The position numbers and the translations under genes are program-made. A stretch of DNA of 64,000 bases from positions 1 to 64,000 of the forward strand of contig CAIPKV010000031.1 in the NCBI GenBank assembly GCA_903865745.1, in the 5' to 3' direction. Under the pieces are notes generated by a model that saw only the letters and a program-made list of their open reading frames with translations, ran no database searches and had not been told where the DNA came from. Below are positions 15,800 through 25,046 of the stretch, in pieces. The stretch's first letter is position 1, and each line of letters begins with the position of its first letter. Source of the DNA: an uncultured Verrucomicrobia subdivision 3 bacterium. Its GTDB lineage: Bacteria; Verrucomicrobiota; Verrucomicrobiia; Limisphaerales; UBA11358.

Positions 15800-16693
15800 C
15801 TATTTTGGGAAAGTGTAATTAAAGGCGAAATTCCACTGTTGCCAAGCTTCATCGGTCTTGCCTGCGTAGTCAAACCAACAAGCGGCTTTTGCGTGTTCCC
15901 GTGAATTACGAACGGCTATTAGGGCTGATTCCCTTTTGGCTTCGGTTTTGGTTGCAGGAATCACGCCTGAAATACGAAGCGGGTCTTGCATCCCCCGGCA
16001 CTCACGTTCCGCCAGTAATTGCAACGCCTCAGTCACACAGACTGCGTAACTTTTCGGGCCATTACAAACGCCCTCCGCTGCCAAAAGCATTTCAATGTGA
16101 AATGAAGAAATTGGAACTCTGACCGTTCGGCTATTGCACCAGTGTTTAAGCAATTGGGCTACCCGCTTGAGTTTGCCGGTGCTTCTTTCGTCCGCCAAGC
16201 GAATGTATTTATTGTGCCGGTCGGGACACGTTTGCATCCACCAACCGTCTCCATCTGGAATCAAGTAAAGAGGTGACTGACCGGCGAGCGAGGATTGGCC
16301 ACCAAGCATTGAATCAAAAACCGCAGGAACGACATCAATGCTAATGCCACTTGAAAAACTGACGACTACGGCGTTTTCATCTGTTGAAACCGATGTGGTA
16401 GGATAACGTTTTAACAATTCGTCCCGAACATTGCTCAAAACGGTTGTTGATTGCACCAATGAGTCTCCGCGACTGCATTCTTTTTTTGAGATAACCGCAA
16501 ACAAGTCAACATCACTTCCCCCTCTGATGAAAGAATTGCGGGCATAACTCCCCGTGTGCAGTGTTCGCCGAATATTAAACGTTGCTGTGAGCCTGGCCTT
16601 AACCGTGTAAAGATGTTGTTGTGCGGATAATTTCTCGGCTTCGGATGGCTGAATCCGATTTACCAATTTGGCAAAACAAGCGTTGATATTCAT
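15800..16693 (-). CDS. CD-NTase (cGAS/DncV-like nucleotidyltransferase)
   Basis: A 297-residue nucleotidyltransferase. HTGSYARNSFIRGGSDVDL gives the GS (48-49) and DxD (D61, D63) signature, and GISIDVVPAV supplies the third acidic residue, D120. The C-terminal half is helical with LLKHWCNS. Adjacency to the S-4TM pore gene makes a cyclic-oligonucleotide synthase of a minimal CBASS (no Cap2/Cap3 genes nearby) the natural reading. Which nucleotides it joins cannot be told from sequence alone. It starts two bases after the HNH gene stop. Confidence 0.85.
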   Translation of the reverse strand: MNINACFAKLVNRIQPSEAEKLSAQQHLYTVKARLTATFNIRRTLHTGSYARNSFIRGGSDVDLFAVISKKECSRGDSLVQSTTVLSNVRDELLKRYPTTSVSTDENAVVVSFSSGISIDVVPAVFDSMLGGQSSLAGQSPLYLIPDGDGWWMQTCPDRHNKYIRLADERSTGKLKRVAQLLKHWCNSRTVRVPISSFHIEMLLAAEGVCNGPKSYAVCVTEALQLLAERECRGMQDPLRISGVIPATKTEAKRESALIAVRNSREHAKAACWFDYAGKTDEAWQQWNFAFNYTFPK

Positions 16694-16695
16694 TT

Positions 16696-17595
16696 TTACC
16701 GTTTCTTGTGTTTTTTAACGATGGCCCGGAGCTTCTCCACGTCGTTGCGCTTTCCTTCCATCTTGTGAAGCATCCGATGGCAGTTTGCACAGACAGTTGC
16801 CAAGTCTTCCATTCGGGTTTTCACTTTACCATTCAGCCGGTGGAGCGGGATGCGGTGGTGTGCTTCTGCAAAACCTTCACCGATTTTTCCGTAGGCTTCT
16901 TCAAAAAGTAGGCCACACACCTGACACTCGTAATCATCATGGTTTTTGCGCTCGGTAGCCAAGTAACTACTGCGTTCCCGTTGCAGATGTGAGGTTATGA
17001 CTTTACGATTCTCGAATTGCGGATAAACCTCGTGTTCCTCTTTTTCAGGGGTTGCATTGGGCATCGTCCGTGCCACTGACAGAAAGAATGATGCAGCACG
17101 AGCAACGAGCTTGGGATTTACCTCAGACCCAGCCGAACGGATGGTTACGTCATAAATGCCGTAGTAACTCCACTGACCCCAGTATTCTTCCAGAATTGCT
17201 GCGCCAAACTCTCCTCGGCGGATGGGTTCGTTTAGAAAGTAGAATTTGCCGCCATGTTTATCCATGTCCTTATGCGTGATGCGGCGGTGAATGGGTAATT
17301 GTTTGGCGGCTCTGTCAGCTACACGGCGCATCTTTTTTACACTGTCCAAGAAGTAGCAAAAATTGAATTTCCGCGTATCATGGCCGGCGAAGTGGTCGAG
17401 CCAGATTTGCAAGCCCGGTTGTCCTTTGCCCATATTGCCAATTTTCGCCCGCCAACCACCGGTGTTAACCATTCCAACACGACTCGGCCAACGCAGGCGC
17501 ATGGAAGTGCCTTCTGTCTGATGCCACATTTTTTCGACTACGGCTCTCGCGGTTTTGAGAAGCAATGCTTTATCTTGCCGTGCGGTTGTTTTCAT
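16696..17595 (-). CDS. HNH endonuclease, C-terminal HNH, next to CD-NTase
   Basis: A 299-residue protein. Residues 1-190 are unassigned (GGWRAKIGNMGKGQ, QIWLDHFAG, YYGIYDVTI). The C-terminal HNH domain has CQVCG, then AEAHHRIPLHRLNG, then EDLATVCANCHRMLH, with intact zinc cysteines and catalytic HH. It is not laid out like Cap5, whose HNH is N-terminal to a SAVED domain. Spacing of two and four bases to its neighbours ties it to the CD-NTase and DUF5677-like genes. It may be a second effector or belong to the RM part. Confidence 0.8.
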   Translation of the reverse strand: MKTTARQDKALLLKTARAVVEKMWHQTEGTSMRLRWPSRVGMVNTGGWRAKIGNMGKGQPGLQIWLDHFAGHDTRKFNFCYFLDSVKKMRRVADRAAKQLPIHRRITHKDMDKHGGKFYFLNEPIRRGEFGAAILEEYWGQWSYYGIYDVTIRSAGSEVNPKLVARAASFFLSVARTMPNATPEKEEHEVYPQFENRKVITSHLQRERSSYLATERKNHDDYECQVCGLLFEEAYGKIGEGFAEAHHRIPLHRLNGKVKTRMEDLATVCANCHRMLHKMEGKRNDVEKLRAIVKKHKKR

Positions 17596-17599
17596 AAGA

Positions 17600-18301
17600 C
17601 TAGGTTTGTTTGACCGGGTTTAGGTCGAGTAAATTCTTGATGTAGCCTGAAATGTCGGGGACTTGAGCCGGTGAATGCTGCTTTAAATGTTCGAGCATCT
17701 TTAGCACGCACCATATAACGGTGCTAGTGTCAGCCGTGTCCGTCGTCTCGTCCAACTGTCCCGTCACTGCCCGCATAGCGCCGTGCGTGTATTGGCAGTA
17801 GAGACGATACGACGTTTCATAAACTGGTAAAAGCCCAGCCATCTTCGCCGTTTCCCAAACGCTTACAGTTTCGCACTTAATTGGGTATTCCGAGCAATTC
17901 TGCCTGAAAGCTCCCTTCAATCCCTCAAGCGCCAGTTCTACCGCCTTTTTGTTGTCTTCACCGTTTGCGAACAGTTTTTTGTCTTCGCATAATTCCGTGT
18001 AAGCCTTGCGGAACAAAAAATCACGGTCATTTACGGCAGCGATGCCTGAAAAGGTGGCTTCCAGCGCAGGTCGCACCAAGAGCTTTGATGCACGAACTCT
18101 GCCGGATTCTCGAAGATACAAAAATCCCCCTGCCGAGTGGTTCACCGATACGGCAGACCAACTCAGATATTCTGACTCTGGCTTTGGCTGAATTTTGCCG
18201 CCCATTGAATTTAGAGCGTCGGCAAGAATTGGCTGAACTTTATTCAGGAGTTCCAACAACCGCATTTCGTCCGGGCCGTGAATTGGCTTCGTTGGCTCCA
18301 T
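17600..18301 (-). CDS. DUF5677-like helical protein
   Basis: A 233-residue mostly helical protein. The pattern AVSVNHSAGGFLYLRE followed by RASKLLVRPALEATFSGIA resembles DUF5677/AbiV-like all-alpha proteins, where repeated helices carry conserved Arg and Glu. There are no membrane segments. It sits between two HNH genes (gaps of four and twelve bases) in the RM/CBASS operon. An abortive-infection or scaffold role is possible; this is inferred from family habits and place. Confidence 0.5.
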   Translation of the reverse strand: MEPTKPIHGPDEMRLLELLNKVQPILADALNSMGGKIQPKPESEYLSWSAVSVNHSAGGFLYLRESGRVRASKLLVRPALEATFSGIAAVNDRDFLFRKAYTELCEDKKLFANGEDNKKAVELALEGLKGAFRQNCSEYPIKCETVSVWETAKMAGLLPVYETSYRLYCQYTHGAMRAVTGQLDETTDTADTSTVIWCVLKMLEHLKQHSPAQVPDISGYIKNLLDLNPVKQT

Positions 18302-18313
18302 ACGTTTGCCTGT

Positions 18314-19027
18314 TTACGAAATCCCCCCTTGGGTCGCCCGCTTGTTGTGATAATCAACGAACGCTTTTTGGAGTGCATGTTTATTCAACCGGAGTTTTGC
18401 CGGGTCAAGGGTTATCGCAAAGTAGTCAAACATTGCGTGATGATTCGGGCAAAGGCAAAGGATGTTTTCCTGCACGTCCGGCCCTTTATGCTCTCCGCCG
18501 AGCGGTTGAATATGATGAGCCTCGGCGTAAAATACACCCGGTTCGATTTCAAGACGCAATTCGCAGACCTGACACCGGAATTCATAGAGTCGTTTTATTT
18601 CCCGCGACATTACGGTGTCACGCACGATGCGATGCACCGTTTGTTTCACACGGGCTGGCATCTTGTCAGCATCCACGTCATTGGCGACGGGCGCAGGTGC
18701 GGCTGGAATGTTTGAAAACAGTCCGCGATAGTTTGACTGCACCATTTGGGCATATTTACGGAAAGTGGATTGCTGGTTGTTCTCATCCAGTGAATTTTTG
18801 AGAAACCGCTGTCCTTGTGTGCGCTGGTCAATTTCACGGAGTTCGTTTAGGAGGCGTTGCACATCAGCCTCACATGCAAGTTCCGAAGGGCCAATTGAAC
18901 GGCCAAGCCATCTTGTGGCACGATTCATCCACGTCACATAATTTGCACCCGCTCGCGGAACACCGTTGGCTGGAAGGAAATCTCTGAACTCGTCACAAAA
19001 TTCAAATAATGCAGGGCGGCGGGCCAT
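18314..19027 (-). CDS. HNH endonuclease downstream of hsdS
   Basis: A 237-residue protein. The N-terminal helical part is unassigned (FCDEFRDFL, NYVTWMNRATRWLG). The C-terminal HNH domain is complete: CQVCELRLE, then AEAHHIQPLGGEHKGPDVQEN, then LCPNHHAMFD. It starts three bases after the hsdS stop. HNH genes of this sort often travel with type I systems. It is unrelated in its N-terminal half to the other HNH proteins of the island. Confidence 0.82.
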   Translation of the reverse strand: MARRPALFEFCDEFRDFLPANGVPRAGANYVTWMNRATRWLGRSIGPSELACEADVQRLLNELREIDQRTQGQRFLKNSLDENNQQSTFRKYAQMVQSNYRGLFSNIPAAPAPVANDVDADKMPARVKQTVHRIVRDTVMSREIKRLYEFRCQVCELRLEIEPGVFYAEAHHIQPLGGEHKGPDVQENILCLCPNHHAMFDYFAITLDPAKLRLNKHALQKAFVDYHNKRATQGGIS

Positions 19028-19030
19028 AGT

Positions 19031-20212
19031 TCAAAGTTCTCCGTTGAAAGCACGGTGAAGCATGGATTGAAAGAGGGATTCGAGGCGTTGACGACTGGCG
19101 GCTTGCTTGGCTTCCAACTCACGGATTTCCGTCACACGCTTGGCAAATTCTTTTTGTAACGGCAGCGGTGGAACGGGCAGTTCGATTGCTTGAAGTTCCT
19201 TTGAATTGATGTTTGCCTGACCGACTGCGCCGCGAGCCATTCCAGCAAGACGTTGTTTCATCGCTGGCAAGTTCATAAACGTCGTGAAATGTTGCGGGTG
19301 TTCAACATCGGGACGAAAACGCACTCGGATGAAGTATGACGCGGCTACGGCTTCCATGCGCCCGTCCCACATCCCGGTTTTCCCAACCAGTTCGCGACTA
19401 TTTGTGCGATTGAAAAGAACGTCACCGGCCCGCAACCGTTGTTTGGCTAATTCGTTTTCTGGCAACTCGACAGTCTTCAGATTTTTGAGGTCTAATTCGC
19501 CCGTGTTCGTGACATTGCCCATTCGCAAGACGACCACGCCTCGACCTTCTTCATTTGCTTTCTGACTCGTTCCGTAGTCACAGTCGGCCATCAATTCACC
19601 AGCACGGCTCGTTGGCCAACCCATTGGATTGATTTCCGGGTCGCCAAACATTTCGCTGAACAGCGCAGGAACTAAATTGGCTGTGCGATTGTCGGCTTGG
19701 TCACGGAGTTTTCGCAATCGGCCCGCTTCGTCGAGTATTTTCACGATGCGTTCCTGCTCTGCCAGCGGCGGCACTGGAACAATAGTTTCGCGGATTATTC
19801 CTTGGCTAATGTTTGGTTGCGCTCCACCAACCCGTTTTGAGAGAAGTTCGTCGAGACGACTTTTGACCGCATACCAGATAAATTGGAAATGCGCCGTGTT
19901 GGGGTCTGGAATAATGTGACAGACGGCTTGGTTGGTTGCGGCATCCATTCCAAGAATTGCTGTTTCGCCAACCGTTGCGCCATACATCGCAACAAGCACC
20001 GCGTTTTTTGGAACAATATGAGCGTTGGTTTCCGTGGTGGCGGCAATTGTAATTTTTTCAGCCGTGCTACAAACGATTGATTCTTTCAACTCACCTGACT
20101 TTACCCACGGCACAGTTCCGCCAATAAAATACTCTAATTTCTTGCGTGAAGGTGTCGCACCGCTCCCGGTTTGGCAGAAACTTCCAAGTGCTTTTGTTGG
20201 CCAACGTTTCAT
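19031..20212 (-). CDS. hsdS: Type I restriction-modification specificity subunit HsdS
   Basis: A 393-residue protein with two target-recognition domains. The first ends in the conserved helix segment PPLAEQERIVKILDEAGRLR and the second in PPLPLQKEFAKRVTEIRELEA, the two alpha-helical spacers that bind HsdM. The TRD sequences (WVKSGELKE; LRMGNVTNTG) read the two half-sites of a bipartite target, which cannot be predicted here. It overlaps hsdM by four bases, so the two are translationally coupled. Confidence 0.95.
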   Translation of the reverse strand: MKRWPTKALGSFCQTGSGATPSRKKLEYFIGGTVPWVKSGELKESIVCSTAEKITIAATTETNAHIVPKNAVLVAMYGATVGETAILGMDAATNQAVCHIIPDPNTAHFQFIWYAVKSRLDELLSKRVGGAQPNISQGIIRETIVPVPPLAEQERIVKILDEAGRLRKLRDQADNRTANLVPALFSEMFGDPEINPMGWPTSRAGELMADCDYGTSQKANEEGRGVVVLRMGNVTNTGELDLKNLKTVELPENELAKQRLRAGDVLFNRTNSRELVGKTGMWDGRMEAVAASYFIRVRFRPDVEHPQHFTTFMNLPAMKQRLAGMARGAVGQANINSKELQAIELPVPPLPLQKEFAKRVTEIRELEAKQAASRQRLESLFQSMLHRAFNGEL

Positions 20213-21744
20213 TTCTTGCCGCTAATTTGCGTGAGCAGAGCATTACCACACTTGATGATTTCGCTTTCGAGTTTCATAACGTCGCAGAGAATTTCCGCCG
20301 CGTCGTCATGATTCACCGTTTCCGTCGTCATCGGTTTATATCGGCCCGCCGCAAGACTCCAATCATTCGCTTTGATTTGCTCAATCGGCACCCGGTAACT
20401 GTTCGGTCCTTCGTCACGGTTCGGCCATTTCGCCACCACGTCGGGAATGTCATTGGCTTCAATCGGTGTGCGCTTGTCGTCGAGACTGAATCCGTCGGCG
20501 GTCATGTCATAAAACCAAACGGATTGCGTCGGTTTGCCTTTTTGAAAAATGAGGGCGGCAGTGCCGACGCCGGAATAGGGCTTGAACACCCCGCTTGGTA
20601 GGCTGATGACGGCCTGTAATTCACATTCGGTCAAAAGCATTTCACGGAGTTTGGTCGCGGCATTCGTCGAGCCAAACAAAACACCGTTCGGCACGATGAC
20701 GCCCGCCCGTCCATTCGGCGCAAGGTGGTCAACGAACCATTTCAAAAAAAGCAGTTCGGTGGCGCGGGTGTCCAACTTGTAATTCAGGTCGGCCAGAATG
20801 CTTTCGTCCTGAACCTTGCCGGAGAACGGCGGGTTCGCGAGGATACAATCATACGTCTTGCCGGGATAATTGCCGCCAAAGCCGGTGGTCAACGCATTGA
20901 AATGGTCAATCTTGGCACGCTCCAACTGGTGAAGGTAGAGATTGAGAATGGCAATCTTGACCATGTTGGCGTCATTGTCGAAGCCGGTGAACGCCTGCTC
21001 CTCCAGAAATTTCCACTGTGCCGGTTTTAGCATGGAACCATCCGCAAGGCCACGCTTGAGGTCGGCGGGTTTGGTGTTCTGGCGCAGAATGTGGGCCAGT
21101 GCTGAAATCAAAAAACCAGCCGTGCCGCAAGCCGGGTCGCAGATACGCTGGACGGGCTGTGGATTCACCAATTCGACAATCAAGTCAATGATGTGACGTG
21201 GTGTGCGGAATTGGCCGTTCGTGCCGGACGCGGCGAGTTTCGAGAGCAGGTATTCATACATGTCGCCCTTGAAATCAATTCCGTCATGCGCGGCCAAATC
21301 CATTTCGTGAATGCCTTGAATGACAGCACGGAGCGTAGGCCGGTCATAAATTTTCAACGTGGCACGGCTGAACAAAAGTTTGCCGGTGTCAGTGAGGCCG
21401 GGGAGTTCGTGAAGTTTTTCAATGGCATCGCGGACGGCGTTGAAAAGATTGTCGCCCGCGAGCGTGACGAAATTTCCCCAAGCATACCGCGACCAGTTGC
21501 CGGAAAAGATACGGGTGTATTTTTTGTCGAGCCGTGCCAGCGTATCGTCTTTCTCCGTCAACAGGCGCAGAAACAGCAGGTAGGAACATTGCTCGATGGA
21601 ATCCATCGGGTTGTTCACGCCGCCCGCATAAAGAATGTCCATCAACTGGTCAACTTTCTGACGCAGACCAGAGGAAAAGAAATTGGACGGTTGCGCCAAA
21701 CATTGTGCGGCGACGGAAGCAGAGTTTTCAGGGGCAGAACGCAT
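20209..21744 (-). CDS. hsdM: Type I restriction-modification N6-adenine methyltransferase HsdM
   Basis: A 511-residue protein. SAM-binding motif I is DPACGTAGFL, catalytic motif IV is LANPPFSG (NPPF), and the N-terminal helical HsdM domain contains MDSIEQCSYLLFLRLL. It methylates adenine in the target read by HsdS and provides the core of the restriction complex. The start is the ATG at 21744. Length and order fit the family. Confidence 0.96.
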   Translation of the reverse strand: MRSAPENSASVAAQCLAQPSNFFSSGLRQKVDQLMDILYAGGVNNPMDSIEQCSYLLFLRLLTEKDDTLARLDKKYTRIFSGNWSRYAWGNFVTLAGDNLFNAVRDAIEKLHELPGLTDTGKLLFSRATLKIYDRPTLRAVIQGIHEMDLAAHDGIDFKGDMYEYLLSKLAASGTNGQFRTPRHIIDLIVELVNPQPVQRICDPACGTAGFLISALAHILRQNTKPADLKRGLADGSMLKPAQWKFLEEQAFTGFDNDANMVKIAILNLYLHQLERAKIDHFNALTTGFGGNYPGKTYDCILANPPFSGKVQDESILADLNYKLDTRATELLFLKWFVDHLAPNGRAGVIVPNGVLFGSTNAATKLREMLLTECELQAVISLPSGVFKPYSGVGTAALIFQKGKPTQSVWFYDMTADGFSLDDKRTPIEANDIPDVVAKWPNRDEGPNSYRVPIEQIKANDWSLAAGRYKPMTTETVNHDDAAEILCDVMKLESEIIKCGNALLTQISGKK

Positions 21745-21751
21745 GAATTAT

Positions 21752-22006
21752 TTAGGCGGTGTAAGATTTGGTCAACGGCAGGCCGGGTTTTCCATTTTGG
21801 CACTTTGGGCAAAGGCGCTGATGAATGTCAGAGCCATTTGCCCCATAGACATGACCACACTTGGTTCCGTCGGGAAGTGGACGGTCACAGCGCAAGGCGT
21901 AAACACTCTGGCCGTGGTCGGTGCCGTTGGGATTGTCCAAGCCAAGATTGACTTGCTGGTTGCGATTAACAAAGCCAATGACCGTTGTGCTTGGCGATGC
22001 TTTCAT
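21752..22006 (-). CDS. Small zinc-ribbon protein between hsdR and hsdM
   Basis: An 84-residue protein with four cysteines: C at LRCDRP and TKCGHV, then CPKC, in the segment GANGSDIHQRLCPKC. That spacing fits a zinc ribbon. The start of the protein (TVIGFVNRNQQVNLG, GTDHGQ) matches a small group I associate with type I RM loci. It is spaced two bases after hsdR and seven before hsdM, so it is a built-in part of the operon. Its function is unknown; an accessory to restriction is inferred. Confidence 0.65.
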   Translation of the reverse strand: MKASPSTTVIGFVNRNQQVNLGLDNPNGTDHGQSVYALRCDRPLPDGTKCGHVYGANGSDIHQRLCPKCQNGKPGLPLTKSYTA

Positions 22007-22008
22007 GT

Positions 22009-24405
22009 TCAGGAGTTGAGCATGGATTGACGGACAAGTGTTGACTGGCGCAGGGCTTCAAAAACTTCATCGCGGTGGTCAAACCGTGCCAAGGCATCCA
22101 GCCCGCCGAGTGTGCGAAACTGATTGGCCGTAAAAACGGTAATGTCGCCCGTCATAAAACGACGCAACGCCGTGGAATCCTCGGCAATCAATTGGGCGGT
22201 GGTGTCCACCCACTTCTGTTCGTTGTATCGCAGATTGAACCGGGCGGCGATGCTGTCCACGGTGTCAGTCACAATCGCATCACGGGTCGGCAGCGGTTTC
22301 CGCCCGACGGCGTTATACACGAATGCCGGTGTGCTGGCCGGAACGCCGTAGGACTGGACGAGTTTGTCCGGCGAATAATACATTTTTGGCCGGTGATAAA
22401 ATTGCTCGTTGACGATGGTTTCAACTGTGTCGTCGTCCTCGGCTTCAATGGCAGCTTTCAAATCCGGTGTGCGGTCAACGAAATCGCGGATGTCACGCTC
22501 GTAGCCGCCACGGAATGTCATCACGTCCACCTTTTCACCGTCCGGCCCGACAATCGTTATTTCACGGCTGACCAGTGTGTCCACGCCTTCCCATGTCGGA
22601 ATGATTCGCGGCGGCGGTGGCGTTGGTTCGGTGGTGCCGCCCGTCTCGTGAATCGGTTCGCCGCCGCCAGTGAGGGGTGGATATGGAATCGGCGGCTGCG
22701 GTTCTTTTTTCTCGCGAGGGATTTTCAGCGGCAACGTGTAATCGTATTTTTCCTCGAAGTATTCGGCGACGGCGCAGAAATCGAGGATGAAGAAATTTTT
22801 CTTTTCGTATTCGGTGTTGCCGACCTTGAACGTGAAAAGCCGTGTGCCACGCCCCTTGATTTGAATGTATTCCGTTGGCGAGAAGATTGGACGCATCAAG
22901 CCGATGTTGAGGGCATCGCGGCAATTGTAGCCGGTGGAAAGCATATCAACGGATACCGCGATGCGTTCGCTGCGTTTGCCGTCGCGGAATTCCTTGGCGA
23001 TGGATGAAGCATCTTGAACCCGACTGGTGATGGTGACGGCGATGCCTGGCTGAATGTCGTTGAAGATTTTGGTGAGGGCGGTGGCGTGCTTCTGGTTCAC
23101 CGCGAACACAATGGATTTGCCGATTTTGTCCGTCGGGTCACGCTGCGCCTCTTTCAAGAACGCCTCACACATGACACGATTGCGGGTGGGCGTGAAAATC
23201 TTCCGCTCAAGGTCTTGGATTTTGAAACTTTCCTCCTGCTCATTCACCACGACGGCCCAACCTGATTCCTCAAGGGCTTTGGTGGTGATGTCAGAACGCA
23301 GGTCTAAAATCTTTGGCAGACACAAGAACGGCCCTTCGGGGTCTTTGACCGCATCAATGATGTCGTAGCGGAACGTCGGAAAGCCGGGTTCGCAGCCGAA
23401 GTAATGATAGGTGTCACGCAGAAAACGTGCTTCCAGTGCCTTCGGGTTTTCCTCCTGTAATGCCGCGACGTTGATGTTTTTCAGATACGCCTTGGGCGTG
23501 GCCGTCAGGCCGATGCGTGTTGCCTGAAAGAATTGAACCACTTCACGGGCATCGCCGTAAATGGAACGGTGGGCCTCGTCGTTGACCACGAGGTCAAAAA
23601 AGAACGGCGTGAATTCCTCACGATAACGGCGGTCAACCATCAGCGATTGAATTGTCGCGACCACCACGCTTGAGCCAAGCAACTCGGCAGGCTTACGGCG
23701 AGCCGTCTTGAACAACACCGGCTTGAACTCGGCAAGGACGACGTTGAAATCTTCCAGCGTTTGCTTCGCCAGTTCAATTCGGTCAACGATGAACAAGACA
23801 CGTTCGGCATTTCGTGTCTGGAGAAAACGACGAATCAACGCCGCACACAACATCGTCTTGCCGGTGCCGGTCGCCATTTCGAGTAGAAATTTCCGTTTAC
23901 GCTGTTCGTCATACTGCGACGATACCGTGTCCAAGGCATTGATTTGATAACGGCGCACCTTGAAATCTGATTTGAACGCCCGCAGATAATCCGGCGTGAT
24001 GATTTCGCTCATCAACGGGCGTGGTGGCTGGAGATTTTTGAGAAGCAACCGTTCCAAATCCGCCCGCGACGGCAATCGTTCAATGCGGTAGGCGTCTTGG
24101 TCTTTACGGGTGAAGTTCCAAAACCAATGCTCCTTGCCGTTGGAAAGAATGATGAACGGCGCGTGTAAATTTTCGGTGTAGCCGCGAGCCTGCTCCTTGG
24201 CATCGTAAGGGTCAACGTCCTCGCGTTTGGCTTCCAGAACGCACAACGGCATTCCACGTTGGGCCATCAAAACATAATCAGCACGGCCTGATTCGCTATT
24301 GAGTTCAAAACGCACCTCGTGCGGGTCGAGCAGGTTCCACCCGCTAAACTCCAATGCCTTGTCAATCAAGACACGAGAGAAGGCTTCGTTTTGGCCGTTC
24401 GGCAT
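22009..24405 (-). CDS. hsdR: Type I restriction endonuclease HsdR
   Basis: A 798-residue subunit from ATG 24405 (MPNGQNEAF); a longer reading starts at 24453. The N-terminal PD-(D/E)XK nuclease shows GRADYVLM and LCVLEAKRED (ExK). The helicase motor follows: Walker A ATGTGKT, motif II DEAHRS, motif III LTATP, and motif VI QIKGRGTR. A proline-rich linker (PPIPYPPLTGGGEP) separates this from a C-terminal helical domain that docks on HsdM. It is the first gene of the long operon; a promoter was not obvious. Confidence 0.95.
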   Translation of the reverse strand: MPNGQNEAFSRVLIDKALEFSGWNLLDPHEVRFELNSESGRADYVLMAQRGMPLCVLEAKREDVDPYDAKEQARGYTENLHAPFIILSNGKEHWFWNFTRKDQDAYRIERLPSRADLERLLLKNLQPPRPLMSEIITPDYLRAFKSDFKVRRYQINALDTVSSQYDEQRKRKFLLEMATGTGKTMLCAALIRRFLQTRNAERVLFIVDRIELAKQTLEDFNVVLAEFKPVLFKTARRKPAELLGSSVVVATIQSLMVDRRYREEFTPFFFDLVVNDEAHRSIYGDAREVVQFFQATRIGLTATPKAYLKNINVAALQEENPKALEARFLRDTYHYFGCEPGFPTFRYDIIDAVKDPEGPFLCLPKILDLRSDITTKALEESGWAVVVNEQEESFKIQDLERKIFTPTRNRVMCEAFLKEAQRDPTDKIGKSIVFAVNQKHATALTKIFNDIQPGIAVTITSRVQDASSIAKEFRDGKRSERIAVSVDMLSTGYNCRDALNIGLMRPIFSPTEYIQIKGRGTRLFTFKVGNTEYEKKNFFILDFCAVAEYFEEKYDYTLPLKIPREKKEPQPPIPYPPLTGGGEPIHETGGTTEPTPPPPRIIPTWEGVDTLVSREITIVGPDGEKVDVMTFRGGYERDIRDFVDRTPDLKAAIEAEDDDTVETIVNEQFYHRPKMYYSPDKLVQSYGVPASTPAFVYNAVGRKPLPTRDAIVTDTVDSIAARFNLRYNEQKWVDTTAQLIAEDSTALRRFMTGDITVFTANQFRTLGGLDALARFDHRDEVFEALRQSTLVRQSMLNS

Positions 24406-24564
24406 GACGCGGAGCGTAGCAAACGAAAGTCGTGCGGAGCAAGATGCAACCAAAACGGCAAATATTTTTCTCTCGTCAAACCGTCGTTAAAATTGAGATT
24501 GACGCAAATTTGAGGCAGGTGGAAGATTGCCCCACATCAAATCAGAATCCAACCGATTAGAACT

Positions 24565-24885
24565 TTGGTGATTGAGTTTGGCAACATGATGTCCATGAGC
24601 GTTTTTACGACAGACCATCCGCTGACATCGCAACCGTCGTGTTTTGATACGAGGGAACATCCATCGCTTTCGTTTGTTTGTAGTTCCTTTGTCATGGCGC
24701 TAATTTTCACGCCTTTGATTCTTAGCGGGCTTTATTTTTACCTCATCAGCGACATTGGCGCAGAGCCGAATCCATTTCCTGACCCGTGGTTTGATTTGGT
24801 AATTGGGATTGTTGTTTCTTTTGTTATCGGGCTTATCTGTGCATCTTTGGTCGTTTTGACGTATCGCTTGTTGGCACGAAAATAG
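24565..24885 (+). CDS. Small membrane protein, two transmembrane helices
   Basis: A 106-residue protein, possibly shorter from an ATG near 24586. Hydrophobic helices lie at about 40-62 (FVMALIFTPLILSGLYFYLI) and 77-101 (LVIGIVVSFVIGLICASLVVL). It is divergent from hsdR. The family is unknown; a phage-defence or toxin role is possible only by place. Confidence 0.5.
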   Translation: MVIEFGNMMSMSVFTTDHPLTSQPSCFDTREHPSLSFVCSSFVMALIFTPLILSGLYFYLISDIGAEPNPFPDPWFDLVIGIVVSFVIGLICASLVVLTYRLLARK

Positions 24886-25046
24886 AAATCAGGAACTCGC
24901 GGAGCACCACGCTTGAAAACTGGCTCAATATCGCTGACGATTGTTTTAATGGGCAGACAATCCGTTCAAAATCTGATGATGACCAACGGCCCGTCAAAGA
25001 CGATTGAACTGTTCTTGGATTTGGAACACCTGCGGTTGAATCAAAT

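Noticed and set aside
17965-18801. Plus-strand frame antisense to the DUF5677-like and HNH genes
   Set aside because: It crosses two genes on the other strand and carries no recognisable motif.
22075-23007. Plus-strand frame antisense to hsdR
   Set aside because: No motif; hsdR motifs on the other strand are complete.
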